DNA from: Polaromonas sp.
GTDB taxonomy: Bacteria; Pseudomonadota; Gammaproteobacteria; Burkholderiales; Burkholderiaceae_C
Assembly (NCBI GenBank): GCA_013823635.1
Contig: PNML01000008.1
Coordinates: forward strand, 1 to 59,280
DNA length: 59,280 bases
Reading direction: 5' to 3'
Part shown: one piece after another, positions 50,514-59,280 of the stretch
How the letters are laid out: every line of letters begins with the position of its first letter
How positions within the stretch are numbered: position 1 is the first letter of the stretch
Made by a program: the position numbers and the translations under genes
The notes under the pieces: generated by a model
Seen by the model: the letters and a program-made list of their open reading frames with translations, nothing else
Told to the model about the DNA's origin: nothing
The model's database searches: none

Positions 50514-50927
50514 ATGCCAGCCAACGCCATTGCCACCCCCGTCACCCCCGACCTGCTGCCGCAGTTCACCCAGTTGCTCAACGACCAGCGCGCTGCGCTG
50601 CTGGCGCAGATTCGCCAGCAACGCGGTGGCGACATCAGCCGGGCCGACGCCGCCGCCAACGCCCGCAGCGTGGCCCAGGGCGACTGGGCCCAGAACGACG
50701 CCGAGCGCGACCTGGCCGTGACGCTGGAAGAGCGCGAACTGGATGAACTCAACCAGATCAGCACGGCCCTCCAGGCCATTGCCGACGGCAGCTATGGCTC
50801 GTGTGTGACCTGTGGTGCCGATGTGGGCGTGGCCAGGCTGAAGGCCAACCCGGTGGCCCTGCGCTGCATGGCCTGCCAGACCCAGCTGGAACAGGCCCAC
50901 GGCCAGGTGCACGCCCCCACCCTGTGA
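50514..50927 (+). CDS. DksA/TraR C4 zinc-finger protein
   Basis: 137 aa. A coiled-coil N-terminal part is followed by the zinc finger C-x2-C-x17-C-x2-C (CVTCGADVGVARLKANP then RCMACQ), with the canonical DksA spacing. It lacks DksA's full length of about 150 and may be a paralogue that acts on RNA polymerase in the stringent response. AGGAG lies nine bases before ATG 50514. It is divergent from the PhaM-like gene. Confidence 0.88.
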   Translation: MPANAIATPVTPDLLPQFTQLLNDQRAALLAQIRQQRGGDISRADAAANARSVAQGDWAQNDAERDLAVTLEERELDELNQISTALQAIADGSYGSCVTCGADVGVARLKANPVALRCMACQTQLEQAHGQVHAPTL

Positions 50928-50976
50928 CACAGGCCCATCCGGCGCCGGCCCTGCGCGGCTGCGCTATCCTGCGGCC

Positions 50977-51390
50977 ATGAACAGCCTGTTTCACCTTGCC
51001 TTCCATGTGCGCGACCTGGACGTGGCGCGCCAGTTTTACGTCCAGGTGCTGGGCTGCACCGAAGGGCGCAGCACGGCCACCTGGGTGGACTTTGACCTGC
51101 ACGGGCACCAGCTCTCGCTGCACCTGGGCGAACCCTTCGCCACCAGCCTCACAGGCCATGTGGGCGACCACCTGGTGCCCATGCCGCACTTTGGGCTCAT
51201 CCTCCCCCTCCCGGCCTGGCAGGCCATGGCCGACCGCCTCACCGCCGCCGGGGTGGACTTTGTGCTGCCGCCTCAGCTGCGCTTTGCGGGCCAGCCCGGG
51301 GAGCAGTGGACCATGTTCTTTTGTGACCCGTTTGGCAACCCCATCGAGGTCAAAGGGTTTCAGTCGCTGGACACGGTGTTTCAGGCCTGA
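50977..51390 (+). CDS. VOC / glyoxalase family protein
   Basis: 137 aa, a single two-motif VOC unit. It begins with FHLAFHVRDLDVARQFYVQVL and ends with FFCDPFGNPIEVKGFQS, with likely metal ligands His and Glu in these strands. Enzymes of this type include dioxygenases and lyases; the substrate is unknown. It overlaps the opposite-strand FAH gene by ten bases. Confidence 0.82.
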   Translation: MNSLFHLAFHVRDLDVARQFYVQVLGCTEGRSTATWVDFDLHGHQLSLHLGEPFATSLTGHVGDHLVPMPHFGLILPLPAWQAMADRLTAAGVDFVLPPQLRFAGQPGEQWTMFFCDPFGNPIEVKGFQSLDTVFQA

Positions 51391-52424
51391 GCGGCCTCCA
51401 CCACCTGCTGGACCAGCGCGCCCATCAGGCTGTGGCCATCGCGGCCCTTCATGTCCAGGCGCACCGTGTCGCCCCAGCGCAAGTACCCCGTGGCGGCTTG
51501 CCCCTGCAGCAACACCTCCATGGCCCGCTTTTCCACAATGCTGTGAAAGCCCTGTGGCCACTGACGGCTGCTCCCCTCGCCCACGCCTGGGCAGCTGAGC
51601 GGCCCGGTGGTCACCACCGTGCCGGCGAGCAACGCGCGGGTGGCCGCCGCCTGGGCCAGCAGCTGGCCCATGTGCAGCGTCATGTCGGCACCGGCGTCAC
51701 ACAGGCCCACGCGGCGGCCGTTCCATTGCGTTTGCAAGGTCAGGCTGACACGGCCCTGCACCCAGGCATCGCCCAATTCATCGGGCGTCACGGCCACCGG
51801 GCTGAAGGACTGGGCCGGCCGGCTGTGCACCGCCGACAGCCCTTGGGCGCGCTCGTGCGCCTGCCATTCGCGCAGGCACCAGGTGTTGGCCAGCATCAGC
51901 AGGCGCACCCCCTCCAGGGCGCGCGCCGGTGCACTGCCCGCGGGGATGTCGGCGGTGATGGCGGCCAGGCTGGCCTCGAAGTCCAGGCCCCAGGCCTCAT
52001 CGGGCAGTGGCAGGGGGTCGGTGGCACCCTGCATGGCGTCACCGGCCAGGGTGCACAGGTCTGCCAGCACGCGCGGCCCAACCCCCTTGGCCGCCGGGGG
52101 GGCGTGCCGGACGCGCTCGGGCAACAGGCCCGCCTCAGCCAAGGTGTCCCGGTGGCTGGCGTAGGCCGCTGCCCGCACACACTGGTGGGCACGCGGCAAC
52201 GGGGCCATGCACATGCTGGGGTCAAACGCAAACGCGTGGCGGGCGCGGCCACGGTTGAGTTCCAGCGACACGTCCTGCAACTGGGGGGCAATGAAGTTCC
52301 AGTCGTCCAGGGCCTGCTGCAAGCTGTGTGCAGCCCCCGTGGCATAGTGGGCGAGTGAGAGGTCGCGCGAGACCACCACCAGTTGTCCGTCGCGCGAGCC
52401 GTCTTTGTAGGTAGCAAGTTTCAT
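51381..52424 (-). CDS. Fumarylacetoacetate hydrolase-family protein
   Basis: 347 aa. It opens MKLATYKDGSRDGQLVVVSR, has the PLPRAHQCV region and GVRLLMLANTWCLREW, with SFSPVAVTPDELGDAWV and GRVSLTLQTQWNGRRV in the catalytic half. This is the FAH_N plus FAH type seen in aromatic degradation. Hydrolysis of a beta-diketone or decarboxylation is expected. The ATG faces the DUF3108 gene with only 16 nt between the two starts. Confidence 0.85.
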   Translation of the reverse strand: MKLATYKDGSRDGQLVVVSRDLSLAHYATGAAHSLQQALDDWNFIAPQLQDVSLELNRGRARHAFAFDPSMCMAPLPRAHQCVRAAAYASHRDTLAEAGLLPERVRHAPPAAKGVGPRVLADLCTLAGDAMQGATDPLPLPDEAWGLDFEASLAAITADIPAGSAPARALEGVRLLMLANTWCLREWQAHERAQGLSAVHSRPAQSFSPVAVTPDELGDAWVQGRVSLTLQTQWNGRRVGLCDAGADMTLHMGQLLAQAAATRALLAGTVVTTGPLSCPGVGEGSSRQWPQGFHSIVEKRAMEVLLQGQAATGYLRWGDTVRLDMKGRDGHSLMGALVQQVVEAAQA

Positions 52425-52440
52425 GGGGCACGGAGAATAC

Positions 52441-53742
52441 ATGGCCAAGCAGACACCCGACCATTGGGCACCCGGGCGCAGCCTGCGCTGGCGGCTGGCG
52501 GGCCTGACGTTGGCGGTGCTCGCGCTGCACGCCCTGGCCCTGGTCTGGTGGCTGGGCGACGCCGAACGCCCACCCATCGTGGCCGAAGTGGCCGCCCCAC
52601 AGCCATTGGCCACCCACACCGCCCCCGCCACCTTGGGCCGCGTGGCGGTGCCTGCACGGTTGACGGAACCAGCGCCAGCCAGTGATGACCCCGGCCCCAC
52701 ACCGGCCCAACGGCCTTCCGAATCCCGCACTGGTGCGGCAAAAATTGCGCCAAAATGGCCGCCATCGCCCATCAATCAAGACACCATTGCTCCTGTTTCA
52801 AATGGCTCAGACCCTGCCCCCCCCACCCCCGGGTGGAACACCCAGGCGGGCAAGGAAGCTGTGTCAACCACCGCCACCCCGGTGGTGACCCCCTTGACAG
52901 AGCCCATGGAGGAAGCGGCCGCATCCCACGCCCTGGCGCTGCTGGAGCCCCCGCCGAGCAGCAGCGACTGGGACGGTGCACCCACCCACCCCGCTGACGC
53001 CGACCCCCTGCTGGTGGCGACGAACACCGGCACCGTGGCCCGCCCCCGCCCCACCGGATCGGCCGGCGCGACCGAGCAGGCCACGGTGCCACGGCGCCTC
53101 GCGGTACCGGCCAGCCGAACATTGGAATTCCGGGTGCGGGCCTCGCGCAAAGGCCTGACCCTGCCCGCCGACAGCACACTGACCTGGGAAAACCGGGGCA
53201 ACGGCTACAGCGCCAGCATGCTGTTCAAGGCCATGCTCGGGCGCAGCCGCAGCCAGACCAGTGTGGGGGTCATCGACCCTGTGCTGGGGTTGCAGCCCCG
53301 GCGCTTTGGCGACAAGAACCGGTCAGAGGTGGCCACCCATTTCGACCGCAGCCGCCAGCCACCGGCCATCCGCTTCAGCAACAATGCACCCGACCAACCG
53401 CTGTTGCCGCACACGCAAGACCGCCTGAGTGTGCTCATCCAGCTGGCCGCCATGGTGGCGGGCGAGCCGCAGCGCTACCCGCCAGGGCAAGTGGTGGTGC
53501 TGCACACCGTCAGCAGCCGCGACGCCGACCTGTGGCGCTTTGTCGTGAAAAAAAACGAGGTGCTGGACCTGCCGGTGGGTGCCATGGACACGGTGCACCT
53601 GGTCAGGGAAGCCCTGCACGCCTACGACAACCGGGTGGAGGTGTGGCTGGCCCCCCGGCTGGGCCATTTGCCGGTGCGCATCCTGTGGACACAGGCCAAC
53701 GGCGACGTGGTGGACCAGCAACTCAGTGCCCACCGGCCTTGA
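52441..53742 (+). CDS. DUF3108-domain protein with N-terminal membrane anchor
   Basis: 433 aa. A basic lead and one membrane helix (LAGLTLAVLALHALALVWWL, about residues 21-40) are followed by a long Pro/Thr/Ala-rich linker to about residue 215. The DUF3108 domain begins near LEFRVRASRKGLTLPADS. GGAG lies five bases before ATG 52441. The domain is periplasmic by prediction, its function unknown. A dispersed repeat copy lies in the linker. Confidence 0.85.
   Translation: MAKQTPDHWAPGRSLRWRLAGLTLAVLALHALALVWWLGDAERPPIVAEVAAPQPLATHTAPATLGRVAVPARLTEPAPASDDPGPTPAQRPSESRTGAAKIAPKWPPSPINQDTIAPVSNGSDPAPPTPGWNTQAGKEAVSTTATPVVTPLTEPMEEAAASHALALLEPPPSSSDWDGAPTHPADADPLLVATNTGTVARPRPTGSAGATEQATVPRRLAVPASRTLEFRVRASRKGLTLPADSTLTWENRGNGYSASMLFKAMLGRSRSQTSVGVIDPVLGLQPRRFGDKNRSEVATHFDRSRQPPAIRFSNNAPDQPLLPHTQDRLSVLIQLAAMVAGEPQRYPPGQVVVLHTVSSRDADLWRFVVKKNEVLDLPVGAMDTVHLVREALHAYDNRVEVWLAPRLGHLPVRILWTQANGDVVDQQLSAHRP
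52760..52798 (-). repeat. Dispersed repeat copy inside the DUF3108 gene
   Basis: On the minus strand GAGC (in place of TAGC) at 52792 is followed 24 bases later by GCGATGG and GGCCATTTT, as in the copy at 5699. It falls within the disordered linker of the encoded protein. It is the most degenerate copy. Confidence 0.35.
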
Positions 53743-53784
53743 AATGCGCGGAACCACCCCCAGCTGCGCAGCATCCAACCCACC

Positions 53785-53812
53785 GAAAAGACCGGTGTTT
53801 GCCCGGCTTTTC
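53785..53812 (+). terminator. Hairpin after the DUF3108 gene
   Basis: GAAAAG-A-CCGG pairs with CCGG-CTTTTC around a seven-base loop, with one bulged A. A T-run is part of the right arm only, so it is a moderate terminator. Confidence 0.5.
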
Positions 53813-53928
53813 CGGATTGACCACCGTTTCAGACAAGGACCACCACTGCCGATAAGATGGCAAACGTGGCCAGTGTGCCCAGCCGGGCACCCCGGCGCAC
53901 ACCCCACCCAACGCAAGGACCATTGACC

Positions 53929-54213
53929 ATGAACATGCTTTACGACTCAGACTCGTTCGCCGTGGTGCACATCCATGCCAACGCACCCATGGACGGCGAC
54001 GACCACACCGGCGATGGCCCCCACATGCCCCGCCATGGGTTTGAAATTGTGGACAAACGCTCGGGCAAAGAGGTCTACCTGGACGGCTCGTGGGCCGAAA
54101 TGTTCCAGCAGCAAATCAATGCCTGGCAAAAATCCACCCCTTCTCAGGAAGAAGTGGAAGACACGCTGGAAGGCTATGCCGGCCTGGCCCAGATGCCCGT
54201 GGTGGTGCACTGA
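53929..54213 (+). CDS. DUF3567-domain protein
   Basis: 94 aa. It begins MNMLYDSDSFAVVHIHAN and has HGFEIVDKRSGKEVYLDG and WAEMFQQQINAWQ, typical of the DUF3567 family of betaproteobacteria. Function unknown; it is cytoplasmic and small. ATG 53929 is chosen over 53857 because AAGGA lies about nine bases before it and the family starts at this Met. A terminator shared with dps follows. Confidence 0.85.
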   Translation: MNMLYDSDSFAVVHIHANAPMDGDDHTGDGPHMPRHGFEIVDKRSGKEVYLDGSWAEMFQQQINAWQKSTPSQEEVEDTLEGYAGLAQMPVVVH

Positions 54214-54251
54214 ACGCCCGGCACCGCCTGCGCAGGATGCAGGCGCCCAAC

Positions 54252-54280
54252 AAAAAGCCGACGCATGCGTCGGCTTTTTT
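54252..54280. terminator. Bidirectional terminator between the DUF3567 gene and dps
   Basis: AGCCGACGCATGCGTCGGCT is a perfect palindrome with AAAAA before and TTTTTT after, so it terminates both converging transcripts. Confidence 0.85.
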
Positions 54281-54300
54281 GCGTGTGTCGGCGGAGAGGG

Positions 54301-54831
54301 TCAGTCTTCGAGCATGGCCCGCAGCATCCAGGCGGCCTGCTCGTGCACCGTCAGGCGTTGCACCAGCAAGTCGGTGGTGGGTTCGTCGCTGGCCTTGTCC
54401 ACCAGGGGCAGCAGGCTGCGCGCCGTGCGGGCCACCGCTTCGTGGCCCTGCGCCAGCACCCGCACCATCTCCATGGCCTTGGGGGGCACGGCGGGTGCAT
54501 CGGGCAGCGAGCTGAGTTGCCCAAACTGGGCATAGGAGCCCGGCGCCACATGGCCCAGGGAACGGATGCGCTCGGCAATCGGGTCCACCGCGTTCCACAG
54601 CTCGGTGTACTGCACCATGAACATGGCGTGCAGGCTGTTGAACATGGGACCGGTCACGTTCCAGTGGAAGTTGTGGGTGGTCAGGTACAGCGTGTAGGTG
54701 TCGGCCAGCAAATGGCCCAGACCCTGGCTGATGGCGGCGCGGTCTTCGGCGCTGATGCCAATGTTCATGCCCGCCGTGGCGGCGGTTTTGTCCACCTTGC
54801 CGGTGGGCTTGTCGGTTTTCTTTTTGCTCAT
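54301..54831 (-). CDS. dps: Dps ferritin-like DNA-protecting protein
   Basis: 176 aa. A Lys-rich N-terminal tail (MSKKKTDKPTGKVDK) for DNA binding precedes the ferritin helices. The ferroxidase ligands are in LTTHNFHWNVTGPMF (His) and YTELWNAVDPIAER (Asp, Glu). It forms a dodecamer that oxidises and stores iron and shields DNA. A Shine-Dalgarno GGAGAAG lies before ATG 54831. OxyR control is likely from known examples but no site was seen. Confidence 0.93.
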   Translation of the reverse strand: MSKKKTDKPTGKVDKTAATAGMNIGISAEDRAAISQGLGHLLADTYTLYLTTHNFHWNVTGPMFNSLHAMFMVQYTELWNAVDPIAERIRSLGHVAPGSYAQFGQLSSLPDAPAVPPKAMEMVRVLAQGHEAVARTARSLLPLVDKASDEPTTDLLVQRLTVHEQAAWMLRAMLED

Positions 54832-55020
54832 GGGCTTCTCCTTGGGGTGAATGGGGCTTTTTACCTCAATCCGCTGCCGCCTGCCGCCTTGCCCCTGTCA
54901 CAAGGGGCACTTCGGTCACGGTGCACACTGTGGGCCATGCGCACGACTGAACCCACCCGCACCCCCCCCATCGGAGCATGTTTCACGCCACGGCCCACGG
55001 CACATCCCCAGCCACCTGGC

Positions 55021-55941
55021 ATGGCACGGGCCATGTGGCGAGCGGCTGCGCTGCTGGTGGGCGCCGTGTTCGCGGGCGTTGGGCTGACGGGTTGTGCCGT
55101 GCCCGCCGCCGGATCGGGCGCTGGTGGCCAGGCCCACACCGAAGCACCGGCCCCAGCCCCGCGCGAGAGTGTGCCCGTGCTGCTGCACCGGCTGGGCCCC
55201 GCCGACCTGCTGCTGCTGGGCGAACAACACGACGCCCCCGAACACCAGCAACTGCAGCTGGCCGTGGTGAAAGAGCTCACCCACTGGAACGAACTGGCCG
55301 CGCTGGTGCTGGAAATGGCCGATGCCGGCCACCACACGCGCCAGCTGCCCCCCACCGCCTCAGAGGGCCAGGTGCGCCATGCCCTGGGCTGGCGGGACAG
55401 CGCCTGGCCCTGGGCCGCCTACGGCCCCGCCGTGATGGCCGCCGTGCGGGCGGGCGTGCCCGTGCTGGGGGGCAACCTGCCGCGCCAGGACAACGTGGCC
55501 ACCATGCGCCAGCCCGCCTGGGACCTGCGCGTGCCGCCCGACGTGCTGGCACAGCAGCACCAAGCGGTGGACGAGGGCCACTGCCAACTGCTGCCGAAAG
55601 CGCAGATTGCGCCCATGGCCCGGGTGCAGATTGCGCGCGATGTGCAGCTGGCCAACACACTGGCCACCGCCGCCGTGCGGGGCCAAACCGTGCTGCTGCT
55701 CACGGGCAGCCAACACGCCCACCGGGGCATGGGTGTGCCCCTGCACCTGCCCAGCCAGCTGCGCACCAAGACCGTTCGGCTCGACGCCAGCGGCCCGCGT
55801 GCGGACGACGGCCAGGCCTTTGACGCCGTGTGGCCCACCAGCCCCGTGCCGCCCCGCGACTTTTGCCGCGAACTGGCCGGCCAGTGGCCCGCCAGGGACG
55901 GCGCCAACGGCACGGCGCCGCCCCCGCAGTCGCCCCCCTGA
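55021..55941 (+). CDS. ChaN-family lipoprotein (heme/iron-related)
   Basis: 306 aa. The N-terminus MARAMWRAAALLVGAVFAGVGLTGC is given in parts: a short basic lead, hydrophobic core, and the lipobox GLTGC; this fixes the start at 55021 rather than 54937. The family core has LLLLGEQHDAPEHQQLQLAV, VLEMADAGHH and LLLTGSQHAHRGMGVPLHL with conserved His. ChaN of Campylobacter binds heme at the outer membrane. Iron or heme handling next to dps is plausible. Confidence 0.8.
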   Translation: MARAMWRAAALLVGAVFAGVGLTGCAVPAAGSGAGGQAHTEAPAPAPRESVPVLLHRLGPADLLLLGEQHDAPEHQQLQLAVVKELTHWNELAALVLEMADAGHHTRQLPPTASEGQVRHALGWRDSAWPWAAYGPAVMAAVRAGVPVLGGNLPRQDNVATMRQPAWDLRVPPDVLAQQHQAVDEGHCQLLPKAQIAPMARVQIARDVQLANTLATAAVRGQTVLLLTGSQHAHRGMGVPLHLPSQLRTKTVRLDASGPRADDGQAFDAVWPTSPVPPRDFCRELAGQWPARDGANGTAPPPQSPP

Positions 55942-55978
55942 GATGCCACGGGTGCCACGGCCCTGCGACAATTCGGCC

Positions 55979-56839
55979 ATGCCACAGAACACCGCCCCCA
56001 CCTACGTATTGACCCTGTCCTGCCCCGACCGCCTGGGGCTGGTGCACGCCGTCTCCGGTTTTTTGCTGGAACGTGCGGGCAACATCGAAGAAGCCGCCCA
56101 GTTCAACGACCACGACACCGGCCTGTTCTTCATGCGCGTGCAGTTCGCCTGCAGCAGCCACAGCCACGAACAGCTGCAGGCCGACCTGGCCGTGCTGGCC
56201 GACACCCTGCAACTGCAGTGGAAGCTGCACGCCACCGCCCAGCCCATGCGCACGGTGCTGCTGGTCAGCCAGCAAGGCCATTGCCTGAACGACCTGCTGT
56301 TTCGCTGGAAAAGCGGTGTGCTGCCGCTGGACATCCGCGCCATCATCAGCAACCACCGGGACTTCTACCAACTGGCGGCCAGCTACAACATCCCGTTCCA
56401 CCACATCCCGGTCACGGCGGCCACCAAGGCGCAGGTGGAAGCCCGGCAGCTGGACATCATCGAGGGCGAAGGCGCCGAGCTGGTGGTGCTGGCGCGCTAC
56501 ATGCAAATCCTCAGCAACGACCTGTGCCAGAAACTGGCGGGCCGCGCCATCAACATCCACCACAGCTTTTTGCCCAGCTTCAAGGGCGCCAAACCCTACT
56601 ACCAGGCCCACGACCGGGGCGTGAAGCTGATTGGCGCCACCGCCCACTATGTGACCGCCGACCTGGACGAAGGCCCCATCATCGAGCAGGATGTGGCCCG
56701 CGTGGACCACAGCATGACCGTGGAAGACCTGACCGCCCTGGGCCGCGACACCGAAAGCCAGGTGCTGGCCCGCGCCGTGAAGTGGCACAGCGAACACCGC
56801 GTGCTGCTGAACGGCCACAAGACGGTCATTTTTAAGTAA
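55979..56839 (+). CDS. purU: Formyltetrahydrofolate deformylase
   Basis: 286 aa. An N-terminal ACT domain (LTLSCPDRLGLVHAVSGFLL) is followed by the formyltransferase-like domain with INIHHSFLPSFKGAKPYYQ and VTADLDEGPIIEQD, which carries the catalytic Asn/His/Asp set. It releases formate from 10-formyl-THF. ATG 55979 starts 38 bases after the ChaN stop. A dispersed repeat lies just downstream. Confidence 0.95.
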   Translation: MPQNTAPTYVLTLSCPDRLGLVHAVSGFLLERAGNIEEAAQFNDHDTGLFFMRVQFACSSHSHEQLQADLAVLADTLQLQWKLHATAQPMRTVLLVSQQGHCLNDLLFRWKSGVLPLDIRAIISNHRDFYQLAASYNIPFHHIPVTAATKAQVEARQLDIIEGEGAELVVLARYMQILSNDLCQKLAGRAINIHHSFLPSFKGAKPYYQAHDRGVKLIGATAHYVTADLDEGPIIEQDVARVDHSMTVEDLTALGRDTESQVLARAVKWHSEHRVLLNGHKTVIFK

Positions 56840-56846
56840 AAAGTGA

Positions 56847-56885
56847 CTCCAGCGCATGTGTTTGATCAATACTTTGCTATTGAAT
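56847..56885 (-). repeat. Dispersed repeat copy after purU
   Basis: Read on the minus strand: TTCAATAGCAAAGTATTGAT, then GCGCTGGAG 24 bases after TAGC, then TCACTTTTTACTT. Copies at 46270 and 37654 align to it without gaps. It lies between purU and the LysR gene. Confidence 0.6.
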
Positions 56886-56904
56886 ATTGAAAGAGTCAGG
56901 TCCC

Positions 56905-57774
56905 ATGACCGTGCGCATACCCCCCATCCAGTGCCTGCTGACCTTTGAGGCACTGGCCCGCCTGCGCAGCGTGACGCAGGCCGCCGAGGAGTTGTGCGTG
57001 ACGCCCAGCGCCGTCAGCCACCGGGTCAAGCAGCTGGAGCTCATCATTGGCACCAAGCTGTTCGGGCGGGCCGATTTTTCGCTGACCAGTGAGGGCAGCG
57101 AATACCTGGCCCATGTGCGCGAGGGCCTGAGCATCCTGGAGCGCTTCCCCAGCAAGGGCGCGGCACCGGGGCGGCGCAAGCTGAAGGTGGCGGTCACGCC
57201 CACGTTCTCGCGCTCCATCCTCATGCCCCGGCTGCGCCAGTTCACCGAGGCCTACCCAGAGATTGACCTGACGCTGCAGGTCAGCATTCCGCTGCTGGAC
57301 GTGGTGGCCGAAGACGCCGACCTGACCATCCGCTTTGGCACGGGGCGCTACGCCGACGTGGAACACGTCTGCCTGATGAAGGACGAGGTGACCCCCCTGG
57401 CCTCGCCCACCTTTGTGCTGGAAAACGGCCCGTTTGACACCGCCGCCGACCTGGAAGGCATGCCCCTGCTGCGCAGCCCGCTGGAGCCCTGGCGCACCTG
57501 GTTTGCCGCGCACGAGCTGGACTGGCCAGAGCCCACCGAGGGCTCCACCTTCAACGACATTGGGCTGATGTGCGACGGCGCAGCCGCCGGCATGGGCGTG
57601 GCCCTGGTGCGCCTGAAGCTGGGCGCCCCCTGGCTGGAGCACGGCACGCTGGTGCGCCTGTATGAACGCGCCGTGCCCAGCCCCCACGCCCACTACCTGT
57701 GCTGGCGCACGGGCACCATGGACCGGTGGGAATGCGCCGCCTTTGCCGACTGGCTGCGGCAAACCACGGGCTGA
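56905..57774 (+). CDS. LysR-family transcriptional regulator (GcvA-like)
   Basis: 289 aa. The helix-turn-helix is VTQAAEELCVTPSAVSHRVKQLE, given in parts; the effector domain begins near LKVAVTPTFSRSILMPRL and has WLEHGTLVRLYERAVPS at the end. The type with PPIQCLLTFEALARL at the start resembles GcvA and AmpR. ATG 56905 is preferred to an upstream TTG at 56887. Target unknown; it faces katG tail to tail with ten bases between. Confidence 0.88.
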   Translation: MTVRIPPIQCLLTFEALARLRSVTQAAEELCVTPSAVSHRVKQLELIIGTKLFGRADFSLTSEGSEYLAHVREGLSILERFPSKGAAPGRRKLKVAVTPTFSRSILMPRLRQFTEAYPEIDLTLQVSIPLLDVVAEDADLTIRFGTGRYADVEHVCLMKDEVTPLASPTFVLENGPFDTAADLEGMPLLRSPLEPWRTWFAAHELDWPEPTEGSTFNDIGLMCDGAAAGMGVALVRLKLGAPWLEHGTLVRLYERAVPSPHAHYLCWRTGTMDRWECAAFADWLRQTTG

Positions 57775-57784
57775 GGCCGCTACA

Positions 57785-59280
<1,496 letters not shown>

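Overview
The window is high-GC DNA from a betaproteobacterium, most likely of the family Comamonadaceae (Burkholderiales; Hydrogenophaga/Acidovorax/Rhodoferax type). This rests on the oxyR-recG neighbourhood, a PhaM-like granule protein, DUF3567 and DUF3108 genes, and a complete respiratory nitrate cluster of the kind found in denitrifying members. The genus is an inference. All genes look chromosomal. No transposase, integrase, phage gene or CRISPR array was seen.

Region 1 (1-5541) holds metabolic and signalling genes: the end of a PhzF-like isomerase, a VOC protein, a PLP-dependent dehydratase, a histidine phosphatase, a PaaI thioesterase facing a nearly leaderless MarR regulator, a creatininase-family hydrolase, and a ComFB gene next to a PilZ gene.

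Region 2 (5699-27354) is a block for anaerobic nitrate respiration and nitric-oxide defence, all on the + strand: narX-narL, a universal stress protein, three different NarK-type transporters, narGHJI and a parvulin isomerase. Then come an oxygen-independent class II ribonucleotide reductase, NnrS, a nitroreductase-like protein, a small unrecognised protein and a hemerythrin. The sensor pair would read nitrate, the transporters exchange nitrate and nitrite, NarGHI reduces nitrate with quinol electrons, and the distal genes fit DNA synthesis without oxygen and handling of reactive nitrogen.

Region 3 (27456-36538, - strand) is the spc-alpha ribosomal supercluster rplN-rplX-rplE-rpsN-rpsH-rplF-rplR-rpsE-rpmD-rplO-secY-rpmJ-rpsM-rpsK-rpsD-rpoA-rplQ. 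It ends with an initiator tRNA gene just before the terminator. It has its own near-consensus promoter and a hairpin in the leader. infA is absent between secY and rpmJ, and the S10 cluster does not precede rplN; proC lies there instead.

Region 4 (36637-59280) is mixed housekeeping: proC, ubiA, oxyR, a secreted protein with four cysteine repeats, recG, queA, tgt, a lipoprotein, a FIST protein, a PhaM-like protein, a DksA-like protein, a FAH-family hydrolase, DUF3108 and DUF3567 genes, dps, a ChaN-like lipoprotein, purU, a LysR regulator and the C-terminal part of katG. oxyR, dps and katG lie within about 21 kb of each other.

Two signals cross these regions. A degenerate AT-rich repeat of about 39 nt occurs at least six times by eye, three of them inside coding sequence (nrdJ, ubiA, the DUF3108 gene). 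A related pair of inverted motifs lies upstream of both the usp-narK unit and narK1. No stretch longer than 300 nt lacks a gene; the longest gaps (5542-5811 and 36352-36636) hold a repeat copy and the spc promoter and leader.
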